Shown here piece by piece: positions 32,910 to 43,027 of a stretch of 64,000 nt of DNA (position 1 is its first letter; each line of letters begins with the position of its first letter). The notes under the pieces are model-generated. The model saw nothing but the letters and a program-made list of their open reading frames with translations, made no database searches and had not been told where the DNA came from. Made by a program: the position numbers and the translations under genes. Source of the DNA: Herbinix sp. (GTDB taxonomy: Bacteria; Bacillota; Clostridia; Lachnospirales; Lachnospiraceae). The stretch covers positions 310,001-374,000 of the forward strand of contig JAQSYO010000002.1 in assembly GCA_029256105.1 (NCBI GenBank), in the 5' to 3' direction.

Positions 32910-33731
32910 ATGACAAAGCTAGAATTCATGAAGGAACTCGAAAGCTTATTGTCCGATATCCCTTTGGAAGAAAGAGCAGGGGAAGATCACGAAGATGAAA
33001 TTATGAAGGAATTAGGCTCACCCAAACGGGTTGCCTCTATCATAAAAACAGATTTAAATTCCAATGCAACCGACCGTGAAAGCAGGGGATATTTTACGGA
33101 GAACGGGTATCAGGATACGATTTATAATGAGTTTGAAATTGTAGGTGCAACAAAGGAAACGTCTGATAATTCGAATCAGAGAAACAATGCAAATCAAACA
33201 AACGCAAACAACACAGGTAATACAGATTCTAGTAGGAACCAAGGACAGAATAATAACCAAGGACAGTACATTAATCAAGGACAGTTCAATGACCAACGTG
33301 AAAACTATAACCAAAATACAGCATCAGGTGCAAACCAGAACAAGCAACAAAGCAGCCCGAATAAGAACTCAAACGCAGGTTTAATCATATTACTTATCAT
33401 CTTTTCTCCAATCTGGTTTCCGTTAGCGATGTCTATCTTTGGAGTTGTCATCGGAGTTGTTGCAGCAATATTAGGACTTATCTTCGGACTTGGTGTGGCT
33501 GGAGTTGCTATGATGGCAGCAGGAATTGCCTTATTTATCGCAGGTTTAATACAGATTAGTGTTCCCTTTATTGGTTTGTTGTTATGTGGAGGCGGTTTAA
33601 TTATCCTTGGGTTGGGTATGCTTTTTGTATTATTTACTGGATTTTTGTGCAAGACAGTATTACCGGCTTTCATAAAGGGTATCGTATATCTTTGCCGATT
33701 ACCTTTTCAGAATAGGAGCGTGATTGCATGA
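32910..33731 (+). CDS. DUF1700/HAAS-type membrane protein
   Basis: A 273-residue protein with an N-terminal HAAS/DUF1700-type segment (TKLEFMKELESLLSDIPLEE, then EIMKELGSPKRVASIIK), an Asn/Gln-rich linker (about 75-155, with repeated NQGQ motifs), and four hydrophobic segments near the C-terminus. The middle of the usual HAAS helix pair, the ALEYYEEYFDDAG-like part, appears shortened here. These proteins are partners of PadR regulators and probably signal membrane state. It begins one base after the padR stop and overlaps the next gene (ATGA). Confidence 0.85.
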   Translation: MTKLEFMKELESLLSDIPLEERAGEDHEDEIMKELGSPKRVASIIKTDLNSNATDRESRGYFTENGYQDTIYNEFEIVGATKETSDNSNQRNNANQTNANNTGNTDSSRNQGQNNNQGQYINQGQFNDQRENYNQNTASGANQNKQQSSPNKNSNAGLIILLIIFSPIWFPLAMSIFGVVIGVVAAILGLIFGLGVAGVAMMAAGIALFIAGLIQISVPFIGLLLCGGGLIILGLGMLFVLFTGFLCKTVLPAFIKGIVYLCRLPFQNRSVIA

Positions 33732-34570
33732 AATCATTTTTTAAAGTATGGCTGAGTATTGCTTTAATAGCGATTGTATTCGGAATTGGGATACTAATTA
33801 TTATTGCAGGTTCCGGAGCAACCTGGAGAGATATTCCAACCTATTCTCTAGCAGAAAGTTATGATGGTGTCAATGCTATCGATATGGAAATAGGATATGG
33901 TGATGTAAAGATTGTAACGGGTAACGAATTTTCAATTGACGCTGAGAATTTGATGGACGATAGTATGGAATCCTATGTAAGTGATGGTACCTGGACGATC
34001 AGGCAAAACGAGGATAATTTCCATGTGTTTGGTTTGAGATTTCCAGCAAAGCAGATGCTTCGTTGGAATGATAATTTAGTACCACGTATTACAATTACTA
34101 TTCCGGAAGATTTTGTTGCTAAAAACTTTAACTTAAATATCAATGCAGGATCAGTTACTGCGGAGGCGATTCAGGCTGAGAATGGAGATTTTAAAGTTGA
34201 TGCGGGAAAGTTGGAGATCAATCGTTTAGTCATAAACGGAAAATCACAATATAATGTGGGTGCCGGTGAGATGAGACTAAATGATATCGAAGTAAATGAC
34301 ATCTCAGTAGATTGCGGCGTCGGCAATATCGAAATAGATGGAACGATTAAGGGAGATAATAATATTAAATGCGGTATCGGTGAAGTTGATCTTAATTTAT
34401 CTGGTGAGGAAGAGGATTATTCTTATGAAGTGAATTCCGGAATAGGGAACGTCTCGATTAATGACGATAGATATCATAATTTGTCTAACCATATCATTGA
34501 TAATGAGGGAGCCGAAAATTATTTTTATTTAGACTGTGGAATTGGTAATATTATAGTTGAATTTAACTAA
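33728..34570 (+). CDS. DUF4097-family beta-helix surface protein
   Basis: A 280-residue protein with one N-terminal helix (about 8-28) and a right-handed beta-repeat domain of the DUF4097 type, in which Gly/Asp turns alternate with strands (AGSVTAEAI, GVGNIEIDG, GIGEVDLNL, GIGNVSIND, GIGNIIVEF). Related proteins sit in LiaFSR-like or PadR envelope-stress operons; their molecular role is unclear. It overlaps the DUF1700 gene by four bases, so the two are made together. Confidence 0.85.
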   Translation: MKSFFKVWLSIALIAIVFGIGILIIIAGSGATWRDIPTYSLAESYDGVNAIDMEIGYGDVKIVTGNEFSIDAENLMDDSMESYVSDGTWTIRQNEDNFHVFGLRFPAKQMLRWNDNLVPRITITIPEDFVAKNFNLNINAGSVTAEAIQAENGDFKVDAGKLEINRLVINGKSQYNVGAGEMRLNDIEVNDISVDCGVGNIEIDGTIKGDNNIKCGIGEVDLNLSGEEEDYSYEVNSGIGNVSINDDRYHNLSNHIIDNEGAENYFYLDCGIGNIIVEFN

Positions 34571-34608
34571 AAAAAATGTATGATAGATATATAGAAGGAG
34601 GTTATTTT

Positions 34609-34794
34609 ATGGAACAGAAAAGATTATACAGATCAAGTACCAATAAAATGATTAGTGGCGTGTGTGGAGGAGTTGCAGAGTATATTAATATTGACCCTAC
34701 CGTAGTTCGATTATTATGGGTTGTATTTGCTTTTTCAGGATTTGGTATACTCGCTTATATCCTTGCTGCAATTATTATGCCTTACCAATCATAG
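34609..34794 (+). CDS. PspC-domain small membrane protein
   Basis: A 61-residue protein matching the PspC domain over its full length: KRLYRSSTNKMISGVCGGVAEY, then IDPTVVRLLWVVFA and a helix ending AIIMPYQ. PspC proteins sense or buffer membrane stress. ATG 34609 follows GAAGGAGG. It is the last gene of the padR operon. Confidence 0.9.
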   Translation: MEQKRLYRSSTNKMISGVCGGVAEYINIDPTVVRLLWVVFAFSGFGILAYILAAIIMPYQS

Positions 34795-34818
34795 GAATTA
34801 ACTTAGATTATAAATGAA

Positions 34819-34874
34819 GAGAGGTTACTTGGAGTTAACCCTTGCAAAGGGATATTCCAAGTAACCTCTTTATT
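34819..34874 (+). terminator. Terminator between pspC and the cheY-like gene
   Basis: GAGAGGTTACTTGGA pairs with TCCAAGTAACCTCTT. The plus strand ends TTTATTA. It may act on both strands because the flanking genes converge. Confidence 0.8.
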
Positions 34875-34896
34875 AGTGTAAATTAGTAACTCAATA

Positions 34897-35253
34897 TTAT
34901 AGAAGTTTATTAATTATCTCAATAATTTGTGCTGCATCAAAAGGCTTCGCAAGAAATTCTTTCGCACCAAATTTCACGGCATCTACCATTTTCGACTTCT
35001 GCCCAGCAGCAGTGACCATGATAACATTTGCATTCTTATCATATACCATTATCTGTCTTAAAGCTTCCAAACCGTCCATCACTGGCATTGTTATATCCAT
35101 AGTAGTAATATCAGGATGCAACTCTTTAAATTTTATGATACCATCTTCACCGTTCTCGGCTTCCCCAATAACCTCGTGACCATTTACTTCTAAAACTCCT
35201 CTTAGAATTTTACGTGATGTTTTAGAATCATCTACTAAAAGTATGCTTGCCAT
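34897..35253 (-). CDS. CheY-like single-domain response regulator
   Basis: A 118-residue receiver-only protein: LLVDDSKTSRK (acidic pair), DITTMDITMPVMDG (phospho-Asp), VMVTAAGQ (Thr/Ala) and FLAKPFDAAQI (Lys). It lacks an output domain, like CheY and the many free-standing receivers of Clostridia. It follows the CheX-like gene by 13 bases on the minus strand with GGAGGG, so the two are an operon. It probably interacts with the upstream product, whose C-terminal half resembles CheX. Confidence 0.92.
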   Translation of the reverse strand: MASILLVDDSKTSRKILRGVLEVNGHEVIGEAENGEDGIIKFKELHPDITTMDITMPVMDGLEALRQIMVYDKNANVIMVTAAGQKSKMVDAVKFGAKEFLAKPFDAAQIIEIINKLL

Positions 35254-35266
35254 TCTAATATCCCTC

Positions 35267-36154
35267 CTAATCTATTCCAATTAAATTATCTGCTACAACA
35301 ATTAAATCGGTTTGTTCTCCATTCATAAGAACCGGAACTACACAGATGTCGCCTTTTGATGTAATCTTTTTCCCTGTATAAAAAAGAGGAGGTGTCATAT
35401 CAATATGGATATCTTCATGACTAAGCTTTGAAGCATATAGTCCGTTGGTACAGTTAATAAATTCACACACAGAATCGAAGGCATCTTCATCCATGTTAGT
35501 AAATTCTTCTTTTGCAAAGGGACTAGCAATTGATAATAGTTCATTTTTCTTAGCTGCCATTCCTACAAAAATCTCGTGATCACCTACCATCTTCTGAGAT
35601 GCAAGAGCACCAAAAGGGTAGTCATGCACGGTGTAGGATTTTTTGATTATGATATTATTATTTACAAAGCGAACAATATTACGGATGGCTAAGCTTAGAC
35701 ATTCACCGCTGAAAGGGGCGTCTAAATCAACGAAAACCGGAATAATGCGATCAATATCTCCAGATTTTAAAGCATCGATATCAGAGTCAGAAAAATTATT
35801 TTCTTTCTTATACTCTTCCAAATAATTCTCAATCTCCTGAATGGTTAAGATATTATTCTCAGTAAATGCCTGTACAAATTGTAAATATGGATTTCCTTGC
35901 ATGTTTAGTAAATATGTAACTTCCTCGTTAAGTAAATATCCTTTTTCAATGGCGATGTCACCGAAACGTCGATCCATTTTTTTCTGGATATCATTAATTT
36001 CCTCTGCCTGCTTTTTAGTAAGTAATTTCTCTGTTACAGCGGTTAAACCTAACTTAACACGTGTTTTTTGCTGCAACATCATTCCATCTTCAAATTGTGA
36101 TTGAGAAATTTTATTCTTTTCCACTAAGTAATTTCCAAAATAAAGCCCGAACAT
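35267..36154 (-). CDS. Two-domain protein with CheX-like C-terminus
   Basis: A 295-residue protein. The N-terminal 130 residues are helical with a repeated pattern (QSQFEDGMMLQQKTR; LLTKKQAEEINDIQKK; YLLNEEVTYLLNMQGN), similar to the N-terminal domain of type II/IV secretion ATPases. The C-terminal half (about 150-290) resembles CheX-type phosphatases of CheY-P, with an EFINCTNGLYAS helix. The start at 36154 has AGGAGA upstream on the minus strand. The neighbour is a CheY-like receiver, so a dephosphorylation role is likely. Annotation of both domains is moderate. Confidence 0.65.
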   Translation of the reverse strand: MFGLYFGNYLVEKNKISQSQFEDGMMLQQKTRVKLGLTAVTEKLLTKKQAEEINDIQKKMDRRFGDIAIEKGYLLNEEVTYLLNMQGNPYLQFVQAFTENNILTIQEIENYLEEYKKENNFSDSDIDALKSGDIDRIIPVFVDLDAPFSGECLSLAIRNIVRFVNNNIIIKKSYTVHDYPFGALASQKMVGDHEIFVGMAAKKNELLSIASPFAKEEFTNMDEDAFDSVCEFINCTNGLYASKLSHEDIHIDMTPPLFYTGKKITSKGDICVVPVLMNGEQTDLIVVADNLIGID

Positions 36155-36522
36155 GATATTTCTCCTTTCGTAATCCAAGATAACCCAGAGCATTCACACA
36201 ATAGAGAAAAATCTGATAAATGTATCCCCCAATACATAAAATCAATACAGAAATCTCATATTAGAATGTTATACACTTAATAATATACAACATAATAATT
36301 AAAAAAAATAGACTATATTTTAAAATTATACATTTTTTTTAATAATATTCAAGATTATGTAATTTACGTTAAAACTCCTATATTTAGGGAAAAAACGTAT
36401 TGTTAACTCTTTATACATGGGGACTATTTTGGGATAATTCAGGAAAATTTATTGTTATATGATGACAATCCTGCCTATCTATGATAAAGTATTGTTTGAG
36501 TTAAGATGAATTGGAGGTCAAT
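36155..36522. other. AT-rich divergent intergenic region
   Basis: This 368-base gap lies between the CheX-like gene (minus) and argS (plus). It holds a poly-A/T-rich stretch around 36300-36360 and should contain promoters for both directions, but I see no convincing -35/-10 pair, hairpin or small ORF. Confidence 0.5.
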
Positions 36523-38292
36523 ATGAAAACAATAATCGAGTTGATTACCGAAGAAGTAATACAAGCTTTTGTACAGAAGGGCTTTGAAGAAAAATATGGT
36601 GTTGTAACCATTTCCAATCGGCCGGATCTATGTCAATATCAATGTAACGGTGCATTGGCGGCTGCAAAGCAATATAAAACAGCACCGATTAAGATAGCAC
36701 AGGAGATTACAGAATCTCTGCAAAATAGTAAGTACTTCAAGGAGATTTCGGCAATTATGCCGGGATTTATTAATATTACGCTCAGTGATGAGTTTCTAGC
36801 TGATTATTTAAATCAAATGAAGGCAGCTGAGGACTTTGGTTGTGAGAAAGAGCCACATCCCAAAACGGTACTCCTTGACTACGGCGGTCCTAACATTGCC
36901 AAACCACTTCATGTAGGTCACATGCGTTCTGCCATAATCGGAGAGAGTATTAAACGTATTCTAAGATATTGTGGTAACAATGTCATTGGTGATGCGCACT
37001 TAGGTGATTGGGGTACGCAAATGGGTCTTGTAATTGCAGAGCTTAAGAGACGTAAACCGGAGCTAATCTATTTTGATGAGAACTATCAAGGTGAATATCC
37101 GTCGGAAGCTCCGTTTACGATCACGGAGTTGGAAGAAATCTATCCGGCAGCTAGTGAATATTCCAAAGAAAATCCAGAATTCAGGGAAGAAGCTAAGTAT
37201 ATCACATACCTGCTTCAGAATGGGCATAGAGGATATACCGCGATCTGGAACCATATGCTTGAGGTATCAGTGACTGACTTAAAGAAGATTTATGAGACCC
37301 TAAATGTTACCTTTGACCTATGGAAGAAGGAAAGCGATGCACAGCCATATATTCCGGATATGATACAGTACTTTAAGGATAATAATTTTACACGAATTAG
37401 TGAAGGTGCTTTGGTTGTGGATGTGAAGGAAGATACAGACACAAAGGAAATACCACCTTGTATGATCTTGAAAACGGATGGCGCAACCTTATATAATACA
37501 ACCGATCTTGCTACAATCGTTGAGCGTATGAAATTGTTCGCTCCCAATCGCATCATTTATATTACGGATAAACGTCAGGAGCTCTATTTTGAAACGGTGT
37601 TCCGTTGTGCCAGAAAGACAAAGCTTATTCATGAGGATACCGTTCTTGACCATATCGGCTTTGGTACGATGAACGGCAAGGATGGAAAGCCTTTTAAGAC
37701 CAGAGAAGGTGGAGTTATGCGCCTTGAGAATCTTATTAAGAGTGTAAATGAAGAGGTTTATCGTAAGATTATGGAGAATCGTAGTATGGAGGAGGAGGAA
37801 GCAAGAGCAATTGCCGCTCAGGTAGGTCTTGCAGCCTTGAAGTACGGTGATTTATCTAATCAGGTATCCAAAGATTATGTCTTTGATCTCGACCGATTTA
37901 CTTCCTTTGAAGGGGATACAGGACCTTATGTTTTATATACAATCGTACGAATTAAGTCTATCTTGGCTAAATTCAAGGACCTGAAAAAGGATGCAGTTGA
38001 AACGCCAGTTATATTACCAACTACAAACGCAAGTGAGCAGGCTCTTATGCTTGAATTATCCAAATTTAATGAGATGATTTATGCTGCTTCTGCAGAGACA
38101 GCACCTCATCGGATTTGTGCTTATATTTATGATTTGGCCAATGCCTTCAACAGCTTTTATCATGATAATAAAATTATTACAGAGGAAGATGCTCTAAAAC
38201 AATCTTCCTGGATTTCATTAATAACTTTAGTACAGGATATACTCCTGACCTGTATTGATTTACTTGGATTAGAAGCACCGGAACGTATGTAA
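36523..38292 (+). CDS. argS: Arginyl-tRNA synthetase
   Basis: A 589-residue class I synthetase that charges tRNA-Arg. The N-terminal Add1-type domain (1-110) is followed by the class I HIGH box as HVGHMRSAIIGES. GTMNGKDGKPFKTREGGVMRL stands where the KMSKS loop lies in this family. The C-terminal anticodon-binding domain holds GPYVLYTIVRI and ends GLEAPERM. ATG 36523 follows GGAGG by five bases. The length is normal. Confidence 0.95.
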   Translation: MKTIIELITEEVIQAFVQKGFEEKYGVVTISNRPDLCQYQCNGALAAAKQYKTAPIKIAQEITESLQNSKYFKEISAIMPGFINITLSDEFLADYLNQMKAAEDFGCEKEPHPKTVLLDYGGPNIAKPLHVGHMRSAIIGESIKRILRYCGNNVIGDAHLGDWGTQMGLVIAELKRRKPELIYFDENYQGEYPSEAPFTITELEEIYPAASEYSKENPEFREEAKYITYLLQNGHRGYTAIWNHMLEVSVTDLKKIYETLNVTFDLWKKESDAQPYIPDMIQYFKDNNFTRISEGALVVDVKEDTDTKEIPPCMILKTDGATLYNTTDLATIVERMKLFAPNRIIYITDKRQELYFETVFRCARKTKLIHEDTVLDHIGFGTMNGKDGKPFKTREGGVMRLENLIKSVNEEVYRKIMENRSMEEEEARAIAAQVGLAALKYGDLSNQVSKDYVFDLDRFTSFEGDTGPYVLYTIVRIKSILAKFKDLKKDAVETPVILPTTNASEQALMLELSKFNEMIYAASAETAPHRICAYIYDLANAFNSFYHDNKIITEEDALKQSSWISLITLVQDILLTCIDLLGLEAPERM

Positions 38293-38362
38293 GGTAATCA
38301 ACCGAGCAGGCAAGCTCAGATGACTACACGCACGATTGGAAGAAGCAGGCAGAGGTGAGGGT

Positions 38363-39718
38363 ATGTTTGTTAAAAGAACAGCGGAACTAAAGCTTATGGA
38401 GGAGCAATTTGCTTCACCGGAGAATAATCTAGTTATCTTGTATGGAAGAAAAGGTATGGGTAAAACTACGTTACTCACTGAATTCCTGGAGGGAAAGTCG
38501 GCAACCTTTTATTATGAAGGTACGGAGTGTGTGGATAAACTTCAACTTATTCAAATGCTTCGTAACATGGCTGAGATCCCCCAGAATTCAGAGAACCTTA
38601 ATTACCCTCTTCTTTTTTCGGATTTTATTGGGAAACGCTTGGAAAAAACCATAATAGTTCTGGATGAGTTCCATTATATCATCAAAAATAGTCCGAACTT
38701 TGTTGAGGCATTGCAATTACTTCGTAATACAGAACGTCCAGTGATGTTTATTTTGTGTAGCTCTTCTATAAGATGGGCTGAAAATGAGATGATTAGCAGC
38801 TTAGGAACCTCAGCCTCTTATATTACGGCATACATGAAATTAAAGGAATTTACTTTCGTGGATTTCGTTCATCGTTTTCCCAAATCCAGTGTTGAGACTT
38901 GTATCCATATTAATGCAATTCTAGGAGGAATTCCCGAATATCTTGATGATTGGCAGGAAGGTCAATCGGTAAAGGACAACATCAAACATCTATTACTAAA
39001 TAAGAACAGCAGGCTTTTTATGGCACCCCAACAATTTTTAAAGTTGGAACTTAGAGAGCCGGCTGTTTATAATACAATTCTTTTTACCTTAGCAGAGGGG
39101 AACCGCAAATTGAATGACCTTCATGCGAAAACAGGGTTCTCTAGGGCTAAAATAAGTGTATACTTAAAACATCTGATTCAACTTGATTTAGTAGAAAAGT
39201 TAGTTCCTCTGAATGCAGAAGGAAAGGAAAATGTACAAAAGGGACTTTATCGCATCAAGGATAACTTCCTTAGCTTTTGGTACCGATTTGTATTTCCGAA
39301 TTTATCAGATTTAATGTTAGGAAAAGCAGATAAGGTCTATGACAATGAAGTTGCTCCTTACCTAAATAAATACATGGGGGAATACTTTGCAGATGTTTGT
39401 ACTGAGTTTTTAAAGCTCATGAATTTTCATCTCAGACTTCCAGAAAAGTTTATCTGGTGGGATCGCTGGTATGGCAAAAATGGCACCATAGATATTCTTG
39501 CACTGGGCGAACATAACAAATCCCTTGTAGGTAAATGTCTTTGGGAAGAGAGAGTAACGGAGATTAGTGATTATGAGACTTTGAATTCACTGGCAAGAGA
39601 GGCAGGAATCAATCCGAATTATTGCTATTTATTCTCCAAGGGTGGTTTCACTCAGGAGCTTCGTGACTTAGTTGCTGGAAATAACAATGTCATGTTAATT
39701 GAATTGGAAGATTTGTAG
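38363..39718 (+). CDS. AAA-type ATPase with DUF234 C-terminus
   Basis: A 451-residue ATPase of the group often annotated as archaeal-type ATPase. Walker A is [12 protein letters not shown] (about residue 32) and Walker B is IIVLDEFHY; a sensor-like LCSSS follows. A winged-helix segment ([15 protein letters not shown]) and a DUF234-like nuclease-fold end ([17 protein letters not shown]) complete it. The role is not known; the family is proposed to act in DNA-related or signalling processes. The start is ATG 38363 with GAGGTGAGGG. The next gene encodes another AAA+ protein 14 bases away. Confidence 0.85.
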   Translation: MFVKRTAELKLMEEQFASPENNLVILYGRKGMGKTTLLTEFLEGKSATFYYEGTECVDKLQLIQMLRNMAEIPQNSENLNYPLLFSDFIGKRLEKTIIVLDEFHYIIKNSPNFVEALQLLRNTERPVMFILCSSSIRWAENEMISSLGTSASYITAYMKLKEFTFVDFVHRFPKSSVETCIHINAILGGIPEYLDDWQEGQSVKDNIKHLLLNKNSRLFMAPQQFLKLELREPAVYNTILFTLAEGNRKLNDLHAKTGFSRAKISVYLKHLIQLDLVEKLVPLNAEGKENVQKGLYRIKDNFLSFWYRFVFPNLSDLMLGKADKVYDNEVAPYLNKYMGEYFADVCTEFLKLMNFHLRLPEKFIWWDRWYGKNGTIDILALGEHNKSLVGKCLWEERVTEISDYETLNSLAREAGINPNYCYLFSKGGFTQELRDLVAGNNNVMLIELEDL

Positions 39719-39732
39719 GAAGAAGGTACCTT

Positions 39733-41157
39733 ATGTATCGTTTAATATCAAAATTAGTTATTTATAAAAATCTAGGGCAAGACAGTCTCTTGTTTCAATT
39801 AGCAGATCTAATAAAGGAGTATGACGGTTATATCGATGTTATAAAAGACACGAGTAACATAAAAGACACGCGTAACTTAAAAGACTCCATTAATTTAAAA
39901 TATACAGTTCCGGTAAAAGACTCCTTGCATTTGAAAGCCTCTGTTTTTGAGAAAGAGAACATTATCTCTAAAATTTATCTACTGATCAATCAATTGTTAG
40001 AATTAGCAACGGATTATGGCTTTAATAAAAACCTCTGGCATAATTACCTCGCGTTTTTACTTGCAACAGGAGAGAACCCCTTCAGTATTACCTGCGAAAA
40101 GGTTGGAGCTAAGGATGGAACGGTGAATCAATTTGCCCAAAATGATTTTAAGATATTTAAAGCCCTGTTTGATTATGACTTTAAACCCCTCGAGGAGGAA
40201 CTAGGTATTAATTGCTTCTCTGTAATAAGTGATTATAAAGCAATTGAGAAAAATAGTAGCCGCTATAACAAAAATGTCAGTGATAAGGTGCAATTTCTTA
40301 GTACAAAGATAGAAAATGCAAAGGATGAGATTGAAATTTTTACCTGTGTTACGGAGTTCTACCGTGATTATGGAGTGGGAGCTTTCGGGCTTAACAAGGC
40401 CTTTCGCATAAAGAAGGAGCAGGGGCAATTGGATATCTTCCCAATAACAAATACTCAGGAGGTTCTGCTGTCTGATTTGGTTGGCTATGAAATCCAGAAG
40501 AGAAAGCTAATTGATAATACGAGGGCTTTCGTGGAAGGGAAAAAGGCAAATAATGTGCTTTTATTCGGAGACAGCGGTACCGGTAAATCAACTTCGGTAA
40601 AAGCGATTTTGAATGAATATTATCAGGATGGACTTCGGATGATAGAAATCTATAAGCATCAATTTGAGGATTTATCTGCTGTAATCGCACGGATAAAGAA
40701 CCGTAATTATAAATTCATTATATACATGGATGACTTATCATTTGAAGAATTCGAGATTGAATATAAGTACCTGAAAGCAGTAATTGAAGGTGGTCTTGAG
40801 ACAAAGCCGGATAATGTGCTAATCTATGCGACCTCCAATCGTAGGCATCTGATAAGAGAAACGTGGAATGATCGCTCTGATATGGAAAAATCTGAGGATC
40901 TTCATCGATCCGATACGATGCAGGAGAAGCTTTCCTTAGTAGCACGTTTCGGTATCACAATTAATTTTTCTTCACCAGCGAAGAAGGAGTTCTTAGATAT
41001 AGTAAAACAATTGGCGAGACGTCAGGGTAATATTAATCTAACAGAGGAAGACCTCTGCGCAGAGGCTAATAAATGGGAATTGTCCCATGGCGGCATGTCT
41101 GGACGTACCGCACAGCAATTTGTAAATTATTTATTAGGACAAGTCGATTTATTATGA
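39733..41157 (+). CDS. AAA+ ATPase of the DUF815 family
   Basis: A 474-residue ATPase. The N-terminal 190 residues are poorly conserved and include a Lys/Asp-rich insert ([18 protein letters not shown]) encoded by an 18-base tandem repeat. The C-terminal 250 residues have Walker [14 protein letters not shown], Walker [11 protein letters not shown], and a sensor [10 protein letters not shown], typical of DUF815. The cellular role is unknown. It is 14 bases after the DUF234 ATPase and probably co-transcribed with it. Confidence 0.85.
   Translation: MYRLISKLVIYKNLGQDSLLFQLADLIKEYDGYIDVIKDTSNIKDTRNLKDSINLKYTVPVKDSLHLKASVFEKENIISKIYLLINQLLELATDYGFNKNLWHNYLAFLLATGENPFSITCEKVGAKDGTVNQFAQNDFKIFKALFDYDFKPLEEELGINCFSVISDYKAIEKNSSRYNKNVSDKVQFLSTKIENAKDEIEIFTCVTEFYRDYGVGAFGLNKAFRIKKEQGQLDIFPITNTQEVLLSDLVGYEIQKRKLIDNTRAFVEGKKANNVLLFGDSGTGKSTSVKAILNEYYQDGLRMIEIYKHQFEDLSAVIARIKNRNYKFIIYMDDLSFEEFEIEYKYLKAVIEGGLETKPDNVLIYATSNRRHLIRETWNDRSDMEKSEDLHRSDTMQEKLSLVARFGITINFSSPAKKEFLDIVKQLARRQGNINLTEEDLCAEANKWELSHGGMSGRTAQQFVNYLLGQVDLL
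39841..39894 (+). repeat. 18-bp coding tandem repeat in the DUF815 gene
   Basis: Three units of ATAAAAGACACGAGTAAC-type sequence, with a decayed fourth, encode (I/L)KD(T/S)xN. It is in frame and likely a slippage expansion in a flexible part. Confidence 0.85.
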
Positions 41158-41174
41158 GTATAGGATTAAAATAT

Positions 41175-41277
41175 GGAAGATTATTCTTCCAATAATACAG
41201 GGAGGATAATTCATCCTAAACAGGGAGGATAATTCCTCCTAAACAAGGAGGATACTTCCTCCAAAAACAAGGAGGAA
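41175..41277 (+). repeat. Array of Shine-Dalgarno-containing hairpins before the Nudix-like gene
   Basis: Four successive short hairpins, GGAAGA..TTCTTCC, GGAGGAT..ATCATCC, GGAGGAT..CCTCC and GGAGGAT..CCTCC, with a period of 23-24 bases in the last three, precede the true RBS GGAGGA at 41271. Any CCTCC arm could pair with that RBS, so translational control is possible. It is not a CRISPR: units are too short and self-complementary. Confidence 0.75.
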
Positions 41278-41281
41278 GATA

Positions 41282-41674
41282 ATGGAGAAGTTCAGGATAT
41301 TAGTAAAAGGCGTTGTTCAATATGAGGATAAGTACCTTGTGGTTCACAAATGGTATGATGATCGTGTGTCAGAGCCATATCAATGGGAATTTATAGATGG
41401 TGTGATTGAATTCGGGGAAGGGCCTGACAAAGCCGTGTTAAGAAGCATCTTTGAGCAAACCGGATTATCTGCAACCATTGATCGAATACTCTACACCTGG
41501 TCCTTTATGACAGGTGATGTATTTAACATAGGAATCAGTTACTTATGCAGAGTATCCTTTGATGATGTAATATTGTCCGAGGACTTGGTGGACAGCCGGT
41601 GGATTATGAAATTTGAAATGGAGAATTACGTAAACAGCAAGGTATTGGAAGATGTAGAACAGGCGGAACTGTAA
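41282..41674 (+). CDS. Nudix-like protein with altered catalytic box
   Basis: A 130-residue protein with the Nudix fold pattern: strand RILVKGVVQY, then the box region GVIEFGEGPDKAVLRSIFEQTGL. Compared with the canonical Gx5Ex7REUxEExGU, the RE is RS and the EE is EQ, so two of the usual metal-binding Glu are lost. It may bind a nucleotide without hydrolysis or use other residues. It is 13 bases before pyrC, so a regulatory link to pyrimidine synthesis is possible but unproven. Confidence 0.75.
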   Translation: MEKFRILVKGVVQYEDKYLVVHKWYDDRVSEPYQWEFIDGVIEFGEGPDKAVLRSIFEQTGLSATIDRILYTWSFMTGDVFNIGISYLCRVSFDDVILSEDLVDSRWIMKFEMENYVNSKVLEDVEQAEL

Positions 41675-41687
41675 AGGAGAATGGCAA

Positions 41688-43001
41688 ATGCTTACTTTAA
41701 TCAAGAATGGGTATGTAATTGATCCAGCATCTAATAGGGAGGGTCTTTTTGATGTTTTAATTGATCAAGATCTAATTTGTAAGATCAATCAAAATATAGT
41801 AATCGAGGAGGTACAGCTTGAAGCGAAGAAAATGGGCAGGCAGTTCAAGCTAATCGATGCGAAGGGTAAGCATGTAATGCCCGGCTTTATTGATCTTCAT
41901 GTTCATCTACGTGAACCCGGGTTTGAGTATAAGGAAACGATCGCTACGGGTGCAATGGCAGCGGCAGCAGGTGGATTTACCTCGGTTTGCCCCATGCCGA
42001 ATACAAAACCATCAACCGATAATGCGGATACGGTGCGTTGGATATTAGATAAAGCGAAGAAAGAAGCTGTCATTAATATCCTTCCAGTTGGAGCTGTTAC
42101 GCTTGGGCAGTTTGGGGAAGAACTTGTTGCAATTGGGGAATTAAAAGATGCCGGTGTAGTTGCACTTAGTGAAGATGGTAAATCAGTTATGGATACCGCG
42201 CTTTATGCCAAAGCAATGCAACAGGCTGCGATATATAACATTCCTATCTTTGCCCATTGTGAAGATAAAAGCCTAGCTGGGAAGGGTGTCATAAATTCAG
42301 GGAAAAAGGCAGAACAATGGAATCTGCCTGGAATAAGCAATGCCGTTGAAGACATTATAACAGCAAGGGATATTCTACTTGCGAAAGAGACGGGTGCTCA
42401 GCTTCATCTTTGCCATTGCTCTACGAAGGATAGCACAACGATGATTGCACTGGCCAAAAAGGACGGTTTAAAGGTGACGGGTGAGGTATGTCCTCATCAT
42501 TTCACACTGTCGGATGAAGATATCCTAACTGACGATGCAGATTATAAGATGAATCCACCCTTGCGAAAGCCAGAGGATGTACAAGCATTAAAGGAAGCCT
42601 TAAGAGATAATATTATTGATGTAATTTCAACTGACCATGCTCCACATTCAGCAGAGGAAAAATTAAAATCTTTTACCGATGCACCTTTTGGGATAGTAGG
42701 TTCAGAGACTGCATTTGCATTAACCGTGTCAGAACTCGTGAATACCGGTTATTTAACCCTCCGACAAATGGTAGAGAAATTGAGCACAAATCCAGCAAAA
42801 ATACTTGGTAGTGACCGAGGTTGTATAGAAGAAGGTCGGATAGCAGATATCGTAATTGCGGATCTAAATGCTGAGTATACCATTGATAAGAATAGATTTT
42901 ATTCGAAGGGAAAGAATACACCTTTCCATGGAAGAAATGTGAAGGGACGTATTGAGTACACATTTGTATCAGGGAAAGTAGTATATAAATTCGAGAAGTA
43001 A
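41688..43001 (+). CDS. pyrC: Dihydroorotase
   Basis: A 437-residue class I dihydroorotase that cyclises carbamoyl-aspartate to dihydroorotate in pyrimidine synthesis. Zinc motifs are clear: DLHVHLREPG near the N-terminus, His in FAHCED and HLCHCS, and the catalytic DHAPH at about residue 310. The C-terminus has the GRIADIVI strand typical of amidohydrolases. The start at 41688 follows AAAGGAGA. Confidence 0.95.
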   Translation: MLTLIKNGYVIDPASNREGLFDVLIDQDLICKINQNIVIEEVQLEAKKMGRQFKLIDAKGKHVMPGFIDLHVHLREPGFEYKETIATGAMAAAAGGFTSVCPMPNTKPSTDNADTVRWILDKAKKEAVINILPVGAVTLGQFGEELVAIGELKDAGVVALSEDGKSVMDTALYAKAMQQAAIYNIPIFAHCEDKSLAGKGVINSGKKAEQWNLPGISNAVEDIITARDILLAKETGAQLHLCHCSTKDSTTMIALAKKDGLKVTGEVCPHHFTLSDEDILTDDADYKMNPPLRKPEDVQALKEALRDNIIDVISTDHAPHSAEEKLKSFTDAPFGIVGSETAFALTVSELVNTGYLTLRQMVEKLSTNPAKILGSDRGCIEEGRIADIVIADLNAEYTIDKNRFYSKGKNTPFHGRNVKGRIEYTFVSGKVVYKFEK

Positions 43002-43027
43002 TGAAATGATTAAGAAGAACGAGGGAG

